A DNA stretch of 64,000 nt from Allium sativum (GCA_030737875.1 CM060924.1:145694197-145758196); one strand, 5' to 3'; shown: positions 27,107-38,844, counted from the first letter of the stretch. Notes: generated from the sequence alone by a model not told the origin. Numbers and translations are program-made.

Positions 27107-27114
27107 CTTATATA
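27107..27114 (-). promoter_or_regulatory. TATA box of nested solo LTR
   Basis: The complement reads TATATAAG, identical to the family A box, and is about 0.9 kb from the LTR start. Confidence 0.6.
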
Positions 27115-28017
27115 ATAATTAATATATATTTATTTACTTTTAAATTCAAAAAGCAACTTTTTAATTCGAACTCTAATCGAGGCCCAACGGCTGTCGCCCC
27201 TAGCTAATTACCCCAATTCCGAACACAATGGGTTATGTATCGTAAGCTGATTCGATCGTTTCGATCAGTTTTCGTCAAAATCAACACATAACTCTATATA
27301 TTGAATTTTTAACGTACATTTCAAATTACCGGGGCCACATACGAACTCGAAAAATTCCAGAAAAATATTTTCTAGCTTCGAATCGATGATGCGGTCCTAA
27401 CAAAACTAGTTTTATCGAATTCTGAGGCCGTTTGAAAAATGGCCATTTTCCAGTCGATTAAAATCAACAGAAACTGGTCAAACGCGTTTTCCTTTTGCCA
27501 CGCTCACATATTGATTCGAAAAATTTTGAAATTTGAAACCTAGCAATAATTTGACATCACGGATCCAACAAAAGTGGTTTCGTCGAAATCCGAGGTCGTT
27601 TGCAAAATTTCCATTTTTAAGGGCCAGAATTCCATAGCGACTATTCTGAATTTTCAACTAGGCATATCTTTTGATTCCCGCTATGAAATTTCGATTTCTC
27701 GGATTGGTTGGAAAGATATTATCGATTAGATTCAAATATTTTTGGTTTCACTAAAATCCGGTTTATTCTGAATCCTGCACATTCATTTGAATTTTGAAAT
27801 CGAATTATCGAACTACCGCGCCATTTTCAATTCCTTTTATAATTTAAAATAAATATTTATATTCTAACGACGATCTATATAATATATGCGTTCGAATTCT
27901 ATTAAAAATAAATTTTTTGTCATTATTATTTAAAATAATTCATTTTTAATGATCAAAATTCATTAAATTCGCCAAAATAAAAAATTTAAACTAGCCCAGA
28001 ATTTCCGGGTTGTTACA

Positions 28018-28022
28018 GATGT
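28018..28022. repeat. Target-site duplication GATGT, right copy
   Basis: GATGT, after which the family A LTR resumes with GTTGTAAATGG. Confidence 0.9.
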
Positions 28023-29213
28023 GTTGTAAATGGAAAATGTGTCATAAGTAAGTTATTTGATGAGCTATGAATGGTCAAAGCATGGCTTATTTTAGTGTAG
28101 CTTTGTGTATATTGGGACCTCGGCAAGCCTTACATCCCGGTAAATGGCCAAAACAGGAAGAAATGCAGCAGAGTTATGGGGTGTTGTCTCCTTCTAGATA
28201 AAAGGTGTAATATGGTATGGAGCCCATGTATTAACCTATGTGGTAAAAGCATCTACTTTCATGGATATTGTTGGCGCGCGCTGGGAAAGGTCGGTAACGA
28301 CCAGGAGATGACATACTCTGGTGTACTCTAAGTTACCCAATCAATGGGTAACCCGGCCTTATGTTGGCATGAGGAGCATCACTGTTGATCCTCTGACATC
28401 CCTCTAAAGGTGTTCAAAATTTGGTTTGGAAGAAAGTTCCTTTGCCTGGTCATTGTTTGAAACCCAATCTCCGCTACGAGCCCGTACAATTTTGATTGTA
28501 TACCATACGTCAGTATAGTATACGGTACCTATGCTGGCTAGGATTAATACATTTACTTTCGAAACTGTTTTCGCACTATATTATAGTATTGAAAGTGGAT
28601 TTTCACGTATCAAGCGTTTTTGACTGCATAAGGAGAGACCTCGCCCATGTATGCGTTTGCATTGTGTGTGTGTGTGCTGCGAGACCTTATGTTAGTTTAA
28701 TTTTTTTTAAAAATCATTGCAAATTTCTAAGCACTGGTATTTACATGGAGTAAACCCATTCCGCATTAGCAGTGTGTTCCGGTGAATTACCTAACTTTAA
28801 TATAAACTCTAAAAACAACTGTTTTGAGTTCTCACACAAGTCCTATGACTGACCTGGAGTTTATTGTTCCCACACCTATACTCTAGGTGCCCATAATTTT
28901 TACACGGGCAGCCTAGTAGTTTGGTTCGCAGATTTAGCCTTGGAGTTAGTTGGAGCAGGATTCTGCTTTTAGCTGGAGTTATTATGTCTTGGAGCATTCG
29001 CACTCTTCCACTCAGTTTGGTATCTTTTCCACTGTGTAACCGATGTACTACGATATACCTCTTGTAACTCTGATGTAATATTATTTTAATGATAATGGAA
29101 AAGTTCTTTTTATTTTGTGCAAATGTGTAAGTGTCCCAAACAATCCATCTTTATGAACGGTTTAAGTTGGTTTAATTACCGGCGAAAACCGGGCAAAAAG
29201 TCGGGTCGTTACA

Positions 29214-29218
29214 CACAC
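29214..29218. repeat. Target-site duplication CACAC, right copy
   Basis: CACAC follows the GTCGTTACA end of LTR 3, matching 5937-5941. Confidence 0.9.
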
Positions 29219-29569
29219 CAAATCAGCTCATTAATGACTTGTTAAACCTGAACAGAAATTGTGCAGCACTAAAACATCGATTTCTCTCAAACTGCCGAAA
29301 CAAATCTTTAATGTGACCATTCTACGGAATTGGAACATCATTTCCTTCCCAATGAATGTGATCTCAGCACCTGATTCGATCCCAATCAAAAGTTATGCCC
29401 TGTACAAAACTAACAAGAGCCAAAATGATCACAAACAAAATTGGTAAAAATTATGGACATGACTCACATCCCCATAACTAACATATAAAAATATGAAAAT
29501 GGTCCAACCCTTAGGGAATTAAATAAAAATGTTTACAATCCTCCAATACATAAAATGCAGGTAGTTACA
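29219..29569 (-). mobile_element. LTR F, 5' end (minus strand)
   Basis: It matches 62790-63141 of LTR D over its whole length, for example GTGACCATTCTACGGAA and CAAAAGTTAT. Read on the minus strand, the LTR begins TGTAACTACCTGCATTTT at 29569. The next bases (CCATCATAAAA) are not a polypurine tract, so F appears to be a solo LTR. With 4376-5936 it shows the sequence that existed before the family A insertion. Confidence 0.8.
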
Positions 29570-29647
29570 CCATCATAAAAAACCCAACATACTAATTACA
29601 AAACATCATAACGCAGAAGTAAAAAAAAAAAAAAAGCTTAAGCTACT

Positions 29648-30300
29648 TCAAATTGATGCTCTTTCCACTTCTTCTTCTTCTTCATCGGCTGGCAAAGTGT
29701 AACTAATGAGATCAACAAACTTCCATTCTCCATCCCCTGTCCATAAGTGAACATATCTTAGCACAAAATATACAACCGCATCAAGATGTTTGCTAGTGTT
29801 AACGATACATCTAGCATTTCTTTCGTGCCATAAAATCCAATAGGAGGCGAGATTGATAAAATCAAGCTTCTCTCTTATGCTACTGTTCAATGAACTCCTC
29901 ACATTCTCCCAATACCAAAATTGGTCAACAATGAAATTTCTCCAATCAACACAAATGCTGAAATGTACCAAACATTTCGTTAAAACATAAAATGCAAAAT
30001 CACACTCAACAAACAAATGTCTATAGTTTTCCATATTCAAACCACACAAAACACATTTATAATTCATCATAAAGTTCTTCCTTCTCAACATAGCTACAGT
30101 ATTCATTTTGTCATGATTCAACACCCACATGTGGATTTTAACTTTCAGCGGAACCTTCAAACCTCATAAATTGCCAAACCTAACGAATCTTCTGCCAGTA
30201 AAATTCTGAAATTCATATAAAGCCTTTACATCCAAAGCTTTACCAACCCCAGCCCATACAAATTGATCATTGCAACATTCATCTAAAACAACATTATCCA
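29648..30300 (-). pseudogene. Decayed protein with a LINE-type zinc-binding (zf-RVT) domain
   Basis: A 170-residue open frame ends at 29648. Its start (VPLKVKIHMWVLNHDKMNT) and the motif CVLC-x8-HLFVEC match the zinc-binding region found after reverse transcriptase in plant non-LTR (LINE) proteins. It then continues WILWHERNAR, also typical. The homologous frame extends upstream to about 30300 (NDQFVWAGVGKALDVKALYE), but an in-frame TGA at 30164-30166 stands where the family has Trp. The C-terminus is acidic (EEEEEVE). No reverse transcriptase motif is seen upstream, so this is a truncated LINE remnant or a captured copy. The A-run at 29618-29632 is on the wrong strand to be its tail. Confidence 0.65.
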
Positions 30301-32433
30301 GCAAATCAACCAGAAAATTGCTACAAATGATGCAAATATTTACAGTATTTGCAGATATATCAACAACTTTTTCATTTAGTCACATCAACTGTAAAATAAT
30401 TGCCAACATATCAGTAATTATATATAAATAGTGTCTGATACATCAGCAATTATTCATATGCCTTTCAACATGTGCATGTACTGTGTGAATAATTGTAGAA
30501 ACGTCTGCAATCATTCATTAAAATTGCTGATATTTCAGCAATTTTTTGTGTAGAAATTTTCTGTGAATATTTACAATTTTTTGAAAAAAAATATAGAAGC
30601 ACAAAAAAAACAGAAATGCATGTTGCTACAGTAAATAGGGACTCTCTTTACATATAAACTTAGACAAGTATGCACAGTGAATTAAACTTGAAAAGAAGGG
30701 CACGCACCTAATTTCCACTAATTTTTATTAAAAATTGAAATTTAAAATATTATATTTAAATTGAGTGTGTTATTTTTTCATTTAATTATCATTATATATG
30801 CGTAAAAACATTGGGAACAAAGTTATATGTTTTATTTTAGGGTCGTCCACTATATCCTATTATTTCCTCGTTTTATCCTTGCTATGACTTTTGGACCTTC
30901 ACCGCATTGAATCCACTAAGCGTTTTAACTGCAAAAGTAATGGGTTATGTGTTTACACTTAGCATAGGCTTGATTTAATAAAGATCAAAGTTATTGTCTG
31001 TAATACATTGGTCAACTAATGAGACTGAGTTGATAAGGAGGGATTATATTTACGTCAATTTTTGTATAATCTTTCTGTGGTGTAGCCAATACTAGATCCA
31101 TATCCAAATAGTCGGAATGTGATTCTTCTTATAGGAAATCAAAATTATTGTTCTCATCCAAACACGTTGATGTCATACATTTCTTTTTTGATTGAGGAAG
31201 AAAGATCCAGTTGTTGAAGACAAGTACAATGGATAATCCTTCTGATATAATGACTACGCATGTAAAAATAAATATGTTCATGTGGATATCTGAGAGAAAA
31301 CCCACTGTCACACGAAATAGATAATTAAATGGTCATAATGAGTAAATTAAACAAGATTTTTAATACCATTTATTTAATAAGACATACACGATAGTATGAT
31401 TGCCATGCCCAGGGGTAAGCGTACCCGTAGGCATAGCCAAATTATATCATCACCCTTATTTCATTTCAATCCCGATTTCATGCCTGCACCGTGCTTTTCC
31501 TCTCACAAGCCGTAACCATGTTACATGTTTTTCTCCTCTAACCTGTTGCATCAAATAATGGGACCACATATCGATCCTTTCTATTGTCTCTTCTTTTCTA
31601 GACATTGGTTTAAATATATAGTGGCATTTGGAGGTTAGCATTTGCATGGTTATCCAATTTATTTGTTATAAAATGTATTTTAGAATGATTTTAATAAATG
31701 GCTAAAAAAGAAGTAACTTAAAATTTCATCAATACCAACGAATACCCACAAGTACCCATGATCCATTTAAAACCAGTTATAGCATGTATTTATATGGTTA
31801 TGGGACGAGCATGAGGAAAAATATTTACTAAACGTGATAGTTGATGAGAGGCAGCTACCCATTCCCGCCTTGACTGGTTGGCATCTCTGATGATGACTAA
31901 GCTACTTCCTAAGGATAAGAATAAGTGAATATTTATTCCTTTTTGAATCATTGCCTAAAGTCGTTATAAAACAAATATTCTAAAAGACATAAAAAATTTA
32001 CTATAAAAGCTTTAAGCCATGTAGCTATTACTTTAATGATTCACTTTGTTATACATACAAAATTTGTTAGGATTCCATTCAATCTTGTTCACTTTTCAAA
32101 AAAAATAACCAAATTACATATAGTTTCTATTAAATATATAATTATTTTCAGAAACTAAGCATATTTTTGTATAGTATTCAAATTGGATAAAATGGAAAAT
32201 AAGATATCTAAAATCTTAATGCACTAAAGAAAACCAAGCATAATAATATTATTAAAACCAAAAGCATAGATAATTTATTATTCCACTAACTGTCAAACTT
32301 TCTTATGAATCTTAGGTATATTGTTAAACTTGTAAATCTTACAACAATTTTATTGTGCATCAAGATAATTACAGGAAATAATGAAAGATAGGAAATTTAG
32401 TCTGAGATGTATATTGATATTGTTACGTAACGA
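30301..32433. other. AT-rich sequence without recognised features
   Basis: It contains scattered CAGCAATT / TGCTGATAT repeats around 30300-30560. The open frames do not exceed 63 residues, and I recognise no domain or transposon end. Confidence 0.6.
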
Positions 32434-33275
32434 CGGTTGGAACAAAAACACCTTTCTTCCAGCATTGGGAGCACGCATACAAGTTAGCATACACATCCTT
32501 GTGACAAAAATAATCCCTTATATTACATGCCTATCAACTTATATTTATACACCACTCCTTCAATTTATTTTGCGATGTGGGACTATTTATTCAAATTGCC
32601 AATTCTACCTTAACAATATGCGAGGCAATCCTAACAATCTCCCCCTTGACTTGCATCATACGAGAATCTTTTAAGAGCACTTCCTTGCCTGCGTGGCCCA
32701 GTCCGTAAACTTTGGCCCTGATACCCCCGGTATGTAATGATAGTCGGAACAAAACCCCTTTCCTTCCAATGTAGGGAGCACATATATGAGTTAGCACATA
32801 CATCCATATAACAAAAAGAATTATTTATGTTACCTGCCTACCAACTCATATTTATACATCACTCCTTCGATTTATTCCGTGGCGCGGGACAGTCTATTCA
32901 AATTGTCATTCCTACCTTAACAACATGTGAGACAATCTTCATAAATATTAAATGTAAAAATAGGTTCAGCTTGGGTGTGAATATATTTGTTGGCACGAAG
33001 ATGAAAGAAAATTAAGTTATACGAATAGTGAATTCAAACTAATTTTGGAAATTTAAGTTATAAAGCAAATTAAATTTCTGTGACGTGGGACTGTCTATTC
33101 AAATCGTCATTCCTACCTTAACAACATGCAAGAGACAATCTTAACAAATATTAAGTGTAAAAATAGGTTCAGCTTGGGTGTGAATATATTTGTTGGCACG
33201 AAGATAAAGAAAATTAAGTTATATAAATAGCGAATTCAAACTAATTATGGAAACTTAAGTTATAAAGCAAATTAA
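32434..33275. repeat. Tandem duplications with LTR-like ATGTGGGAC / CTCCCCCTTG phrases
   Basis: The block CGGTTGGAACAAAAACACC...TGTGGGAC at 32434-32640 is repeated at 32743-32945, 309 bp apart. A second unit beginning CGCGGGACAGTCTATTC at 32883 recurs as CGTGGGACTGTCTATTC near 33084. Both share CTACCTTAACAA(C/T)ATG, AAAATAGGTTCAGCTTGGGT and TTGTTGGCACGAAGAT. The phrases GATGTGGGAC and CAATCTCCCCCTTG are common in plant LTR and TRIM sequences, so I suspect an eroded short retroelement, but no TG...CA end or primer site can be fixed. Confidence 0.7.
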
Positions 33276-33379
33276 ATTAATTAATTGACATTAATGTGAT
33301 AAAACAAGTCTAACATAATTATCATTAATGTGATAATAAATGGCTAATATAATTATCAATAAATGTTGTCATATAGGTA

Positions 33380-35140
33380 CAAATATATAACATGGATCTT
33401 CCCAAAAATCATACTATATTTCGATTGCCACATTTGAAATCATGGAATAATTTAATACAAATATACGTTAACATTTCATTATTATTTTTATTCTTCTACC
33501 CAAAAATCATATGTAAGTACTCATGTAGTGCCATATTTCAAGTATATGTTATCATTCTTTCAAAGCTTCTTCCATCCAAATAAGAAAAACAAATAAATAA
33601 TACCTAACTGACAAAAAATTGCTCATCCTATAATTTAACAAACCCAGTACGCCATTTCTAGTATTGAACATCATTAAAACATGCAAATAAAATACTTAAT
33701 TGCATACTGCTAAAAAATGAATATTTATTCATATAATAATATTAGAAAACTCAACAAAGAAATAAAATTGAGAATAATAACCTAAACACTAATTTGAATT
33801 ATGTGGAGAATAATACTGTGTTGTGAATACAAGGAGAAAATTATCTTTGGCGACGAAAAATGGAATATAACGTAAGAAGATTTTACGTCAACAAAAAATT
33901 AAGGTCTTAATGCAAAGATCAAGAAGGATGCATGTTGAATTCTTGGGATCTTAGTTTTTTTCAGATTTCCATCAAGAGGATAAGAATATGAGAAAATAAA
34001 ATCAGTTTGATCATAATAGTAAAGATAATGAGAAAGAACAGTAATAAACAACGCAAAAGTAAATTATTGTTTTGTAAAAGAATTCAAGCTATTTAATTTT
34101 TTTATAGCAAGAGTGACATCTAATTAATTTATGAATATAATTAGGTTAGTTATTACCATCAATATGATAATTTAAAAAAAGCTTAATTAGCATTGAGTTC
34201 CGTTAATATGATAATCAAAGGAAAACATAACTAAAGAATACACATGTATGAAGCTTCCTAACGATCTTATTTCAATTTAATTATTGGATTTGAAACCATG
34301 AAATAATTTAATTAAAATATGTCCAAAGCCTTTCATTATTATTCTTTGTTTTTCTACCTACTGGACATATATGTAATCACGCTTGTGATATCATATTTCA
34401 AGCACATGCTATCATGTTTTGACAAAACATGTTTCCATCATTTGCATCATAGTTCATTGTCAATATACAAACAATATCATACTGTTTTACAAAATGATAC
34501 TCATAACATGAATTAATTTGTAATATGAAATCCATGTTTAAATGAACTAAGAAAGCAAATTAGTAACACCCAATTAATTAAAAAATTCATTCAAATTATA
34601 TTTTATTGGACCTAAAATGCTACTCTAATACCAAACTTATTATGAAACAAAAATAAAAAATTGATTACTTATATTGGAAAATTTTAAATTAAGTAATGTG
34701 ATTGTAGAGATATTTATACAATATTAGAAAACTTGGCAAATATATGAAACTGAAAACTCATAAACAAGTATCCATATTAAATCTAATTTAGATGAAAAAA
34801 TTATTAGATTGGGAATTTTAGGAAATAGTTATCTTTATAATGAAAGATAAAAAATAATACACATAGATTTGGCTTGATAAAATTTGAGATTTTAATGCAT
34901 TATACGAAGAAGTATGTGCATTGACTCCTTGAGAACTAGTTTTGATTTTAATTTCAATGGTCTCAAAAATATTAGGGAGGTAGTGAATCATAGAATACAG
35001 TTGAAGTATAGAGAAGACGCAGCAAAGCCATAAAAGTGAGAATATCTGAAAATGAGATTAATTTGATCAGAATAGTAGATTTAAGGAAAAAGAATAGTAA
35101 ATTAATCTGAATAACCCAAGGGACAATGCCATTCTTAATT
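33380..35140. repeat. Diverged direct duplication of about 0.85 kb
   Basis: The first copy is about 33380-34110 and the second about 34255-35140. They share, in order, GAAA(T/C)CATG(G/A)AATAATTTAAT, TTTCATTATTATT, ATCATATTTCAAG(T/C)A(T/C)ATG(T/C)TATCAT, a block ending GAATTCTTGGGATCTTAGTT / GACTCCTTGAGAACTAGTTT, and TTTGATCA(T/G)AATAGTA. The copies differ by many substitutions and indels. No coding frame is conserved between them. Confidence 0.65.
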
Positions 35141-36179
35141 TTCCAAAATAGGAAAATAGTAACGATATTGTTTGTTGCATAAAATAAATTAGAGAAGCTA
35201 ATAATCAAAAAATATCAAGCTAAAAGGAGGTGAGTATATGATTTGAGTTTGACTAACAGGTAAAAATAATAACAAAAATATTCTTCTTATATATATAATA
35301 GACTTGATGAGGGGGAAGATACAAAGCCATTCTTAGATTATGGAGAACAAAAAATGATTTGAGAGTGAATTAGAAAAGAGAATTTAGAACATGAATTTCT
35401 TATATATAATAGAATAGATGCTTTTTTAAGCATTTTTTAAGTATCATATCATAGTAACTTCTTTAGCAATTATTTAAAAGAATATAAATGATCAAAAATT
35501 GAATTATATATATATATATATGAAAATAGGAAGATTCCTTTTACAAAATAATACCAAGGATATAAAATCATATAAATTTAACATAAGTCCTATGGGGTTG
35601 AAACATGTTTTACCCAATCAACGTGTGCCAATCACTCTTCAAAGTGTGCATTATTGTCTCATAGCGTACATTTTATTAATAGCAATAAAATGTCATAAAT
35701 ATAAAATGATAATTACAGACAATGAAAATACAAATAGAATTTTCAAACTGCATCATGTTGAAATACAATTTGTAAAAGCACATAAGAATGGAAGGATAAA
35801 TGAACTGAAACATACGCAAACAATAAAAACCGAGAATGCAATTGAATAGGTATACAAATGGAAAAAAATTAGAATTACTGAACTAATACAAAAGTGCAAC
35901 AGATACCAAAATAAATTATGAACGTGTGTACTGTAGTTATTATGCAATTTGAATTAAAAATCCCTTTCTTTGATATTTCAACAATAATTATCTATAATCA
36001 AAGAAGGATACAATAACATGTTTGAAAAGTGCTATCTTATAATTTGTTTTTTCAAATATTGATTTAAAAATGGGCCATATATTGAAGACCAAATATTATT
36101 CTATTTTACAAGTTAATTTTTTAAGAAGTAAAACCAAATGTTAAACAACCAACTGAATAAACATTACAGATCCATGTTG
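35141..36179. other. AT-rich sequence without recognised features
   Basis: It includes a short TA run at 35506-35521 and a 116-residue open frame (35499-35849) with no domain I recognise. I treat that frame as chance. Confidence 0.55.
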
Positions 36180-36726
36180 TGACGACCTCCCCATAACTCC
36201 TGCATCGAACTAAGGAAAAGGTGCAGTGTATGATGTGATAGGTTGATATGAGACGATCGTCAAGAAAAAATAACTTTAAATAAACTTGTTGAATAATCAC
36301 AGTGCATGGATAATATATAATATAAATATACAAAACGGTATAAAAGTGTAGCATAACTAAACGAAAAATCAAATCTCATAACCCTTCATAGTCAACTTTA
36401 TAAAAACTGCTGAAAATGAATATCCATATATCAATTCTCACTACATATCTCTTTGAGTATCAAAAGACATCATCATATAACAAAAACAAAAGAACATCTA
36501 AATAGCATGGTAGCAGTACGCCAGCCTCCTGCTCATCATTGCACAACGTCATCAACACCAAAACCTACTACTTGCTATCTCAGTCTGCTCACCACTAGCA
36601 TTAATGAGCATCCCAAGGTAATAAGAGGGAAACATAAAACCCTGAGTCAGATAACAGTCTTAGTGAGTGACAAAAATAACTAATAGTAGTTACACAGGAA
36701 TATGAGTATAGACAGTTCAATCATCT
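36180..36726 (-). mobile_element. Family C LTR, 3' portion, broken at 36727
   Basis: It is colinear with 60398-60940. Both start TGACGAC and share GCTGAAAATGAATATCCATA, AAAGACATCATCATATA and CAGTCTGCTCACCA. The sequence stops at TTCAATCATCT, where the other copy continues GATCCATCTT. It may be the 3' LTR of element C, whose pol lies to the right on the same strand, or a separate solo LTR. No primer-binding site adjoins its left end, consistent with a 3' LTR. Confidence 0.7.
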
Positions 36727-37144
36727 TGTAACAACTCGGAATTTTGGCGATCGTTAATTTAGTTATTTAACTAGGCTCCAAAAATGGAATTTTCGCAAAT
36801 GATGGAACTTGACCATGAAACTAGGTTCATTATGATCGTGATGGAATTCTAATCATCTTTGGAACTCCACGAACGGAGTGCATATGAAAAGTTATGGATG
36901 AAATACGAAAATGGACGGGAAATAAATAAATCGGAATAAAATATATAAGGTAACAGTTAATTACCTTAACCCACGCCCAGACCACAGCCTAGCCGACCCA
37001 AGCGGTCGACCGGCAATCGATCGCTTGTTCGACCCGGGTCGAGCCAAGTGCTGTGGTGGCTAGGGTTTTGTTCTATAAATTATATAAATATATGGACGAA
37101 TCTTAATTAAAACTAATCCTACGATCTACGACCATCCCAATCCC

Positions 37145-37151
37145 TATAAAC
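37145..37151 (+). promoter_or_regulatory. TATA box of LTR E
   Basis: TATAAAC in CCCTATAAACAGAGG, followed by a short leader. Confidence 0.5.
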
Positions 37152-37970
37152 AGAGGGTTAGACCCCGTCTTTTGCACACAATTTTGAAGGCACCAACGAA
37201 GCTATGCCATTTTCCTCTTCTTCCTAACATCTTTTAAATAAAATCTAAATATATATGATCAAAATAAACATAGACTAAAAAAGATTAGAATCAGATCTAT
37301 GTGCAAAGGGGACGGTGCTGCGACTAGGCTTTCTTCCATTTAGATTTCTTCTCTCTTTCTTATTTTCCTTACAAATTTACAAATCAGAAAGAATCCCCTT
37401 CTCAAAAAAATTGTAGATTTGTAACAGTTTGGGAATTGTAGGCCTAAAGGTTTATTCGGATTCAGATTTAGGTAGCTTATAAGTGAGTGGGAAAATAATA
37501 TACATCGTCAATAATAACTTATTTAGTTCATTTGTAATGGATCTGAGAAGTATGCCTAAAAGTTTATCGGGTTTGTTTACTGTTTTTGTCAAATTTGAAA
37601 TAATAGGTTATGGTTTTAACATTGGGTTTGTAGGCCTTTTTTTTAATTGAATCATATTGTCTACAATTGTTCATAAAATTGTTTTGTTTGTTGTATACAC
37701 CTTGGATCTGAGAATCGGTCCCAACATCATTGTCAAATTTGTAGTTTTATTCAGATTACAACATGTGGTGTTAATTTGAGGTTTATGTAAATTTAGATTG
37801 ATAGATTATGCCTATTTATGTTTGATTTATTGGGGTTTTACTTGGTTATTGTAAATATTCCCTTTTTGTTCTTTTTAATAAAAAGAACATTGTTTCAAAT
37901 CAACAAGAAATATGTACAAAACAATTAGGAAGGGATGCGAAAATTTGCGTGTATTTGTACGTAGTTTACA

Positions 37971-37975
37971 ACAAC
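37971..37975. repeat. Target-site duplication ACAAC, left copy
   Basis: ACAAC before element B. The second copy is at 48709-48713. Confidence 0.92.
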
Positions 37976-38266
37976 TGTAACACTCCGTAATTCTGTAACA
38001 TTAAGTTTCACAAATTAAAGTATAATTAATTTTTAAAAGAGGAATTAAGGGAAACAGGTTACGCCATTGCGTTCGTCTTGGAATTCTGCTTGAGATAGAG
38101 TCCGGGTTTGCGTAAATCGGACTCCGTATGAGGAAGTTATGGTCTTCGGAAGTTTCAGAATTCAATTTAAAATTCAAACAGCCCGAAATAAATTCAAAAT
38201 TCGAAATCTGGGTCAGAATTGGGCTGGGCGGGAAAATTCCCTCCCAGGACCCAGATCGACCAGGGG

Positions 38267-38339
38267 GTCGACCTGGGTACCCAGGTCGACCAGGGGGTCG
38301 ACCTGGAGGTTGACCTATGGGTCGACCTACCCGGTCGAC
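38267..38339. repeat. Cluster of five GTCGAC palindromes in the 5' LTR
   Basis: GTCGAC occurs at 38267, 38285, 38297, 38321 and 38334, mostly as GGTCGACC separated by C/G-rich spacers. The cluster ends about 130 bp before the TATA box. The 3' LTR has five copies at 44566, 44578, 44596, 44607 and 44632. Confidence 0.9.
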
Positions 38340-38468
38340 CTAATCAGGTTCTAGGCCAATCTCCTTTGCTGTGCTGAGTCACCTGGGTCTTCTGGATAGT
38401 TCTGAACTAATTAGATGGTTGTGGTTATTTCTAGGGTTCATCTAACGGCTCTAATCAAATTCGAATCC

Positions 38469-38476
38469 TATATATA
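38469..38476 (+). promoter_or_regulatory. TATA box, element B 5' LTR
   Basis: TATATATA in ATCCTATATATACAACCC. The 3' LTR has TATACATA at 44767-44774. Confidence 0.6.
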
Positions 38477-38844
38477 CAACCCAATACCTAACCTAAAGTT
38501 CACACAAATTCTCTTAGGCGTCTACATGCTGCTTCTCTCTATTCTAACCTCCACCATTAAGATAAATCTAGTTCTCCACTAAAATAAGTTATAGTTCTTC
38601 TTCAAATTGGAGATTCAAATCAAGATTAAAGCTTTAAGAAAAGAATCAAATGCTAATTCAACGGTTACGAGCAACGTCATGCAAATCTTAGCAAATCACC
38701 AATGCTATAAGTCAGTCCCTTTTTAGATTTGAACGTCTAGATCTATTTGTGGCATGAAATTAAATGAATATAAGAATATGCCTGATCCTTTCATTTGAAT
38801 TTCTACTTGTATAAGCCCTTGGATCTAATTCAGAACTATTGTGG

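Larger units (their letters stand above)
21696..28017 (-). mobile_element. Nested 6.3 kb solo LTR, opposite orientation, related to family A
   Basis: On the minus strand it starts TGTAACAACCCGG and ends GGAGAGTTTCA, with GATGT on both sides. It has no primer-binding site, polypurine tract or coding domain, so it reads as a solo LTR left by recombination. Its 3' part is homologous to family A in reverse: 21975-22080 (CTCTAGGTCAGTCATGGGAC) is the complement of the A segment near 9995-10110. It is therefore an LTR of a sister family. Its length is unusual even beside the 4.4 kb LTRs. The open frames of 60-126 residues inside match nothing I know. Confidence 0.82.
5942..29213 (+). mobile_element. 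Family A composite: LTR-internal-LTR-internal-LTR
   Basis: Three direct LTR copies (starting at 5942, 12337 and 18473) alternate with two internal domains, and one CACAC duplication flanks the set. Each internal domain starts with an initiator-Met primer-binding site and ends in a G-rich polypurine tract, so both came from a full element. The LTR ends are near-perfect inverted octamers (CGTAACGA / TCGTTACA in copy 1). No gag or pol reading frame is visible in either interior. Long LTRs with a short non-coding interior fit the LARD class, which depends on proteins from other elements. The tandem form is best explained by unequal recombination between LTRs. Confidence 0.88.
18473..29213 (+). 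repeat. Family A LTR copy 3, split by a nested solo LTR
   Basis: LTR sequence runs 18473-21695 and 28018-29213, about 4.4 kb once the insert is removed. It starts TGGAACGATCC and ends GTCGTTACA. A deletion near 19960 removes about 30 bp that the other copies have. The open frame at 28809-29003 is the antisense of the conserved LTR tail. Confidence 0.87.
36727..37975 (+). mobile_element. LTR E, left part
   Basis: It starts TGTAACAACTCGG exactly where the family C LTR is interrupted, with CATCT as the possible target duplication. The start resembles that of the nested solo LTR (TGTAACAACCCGG). The segment ACGGAGTGCATATGAAAAGT is like a U3 box of element B (GACTCCGTATGAGGAAGT). A GTCGAC palindrome lies at 37005-37010 and a TATA box at 37145-37151. 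Element B splits it at 37971-37975. Its right end is not found. Confidence 0.6.

Noticed and set aside
29618..29632. A-run as the tail of a LINE element
   Set aside because: The zinc-domain frame is on the minus strand, where this run reads as T, so it cannot be its poly(A) tail.
35499..35849. 116-residue open frame
   Set aside because: AT-rich composition with no domain, no plausible promoter and no conserved neighbour.
38128..38354. Collagen-like or RST-repeat peptide frames
   Set aside because: Both are translations of the GTCGACC repeat cluster in element B's LTR.
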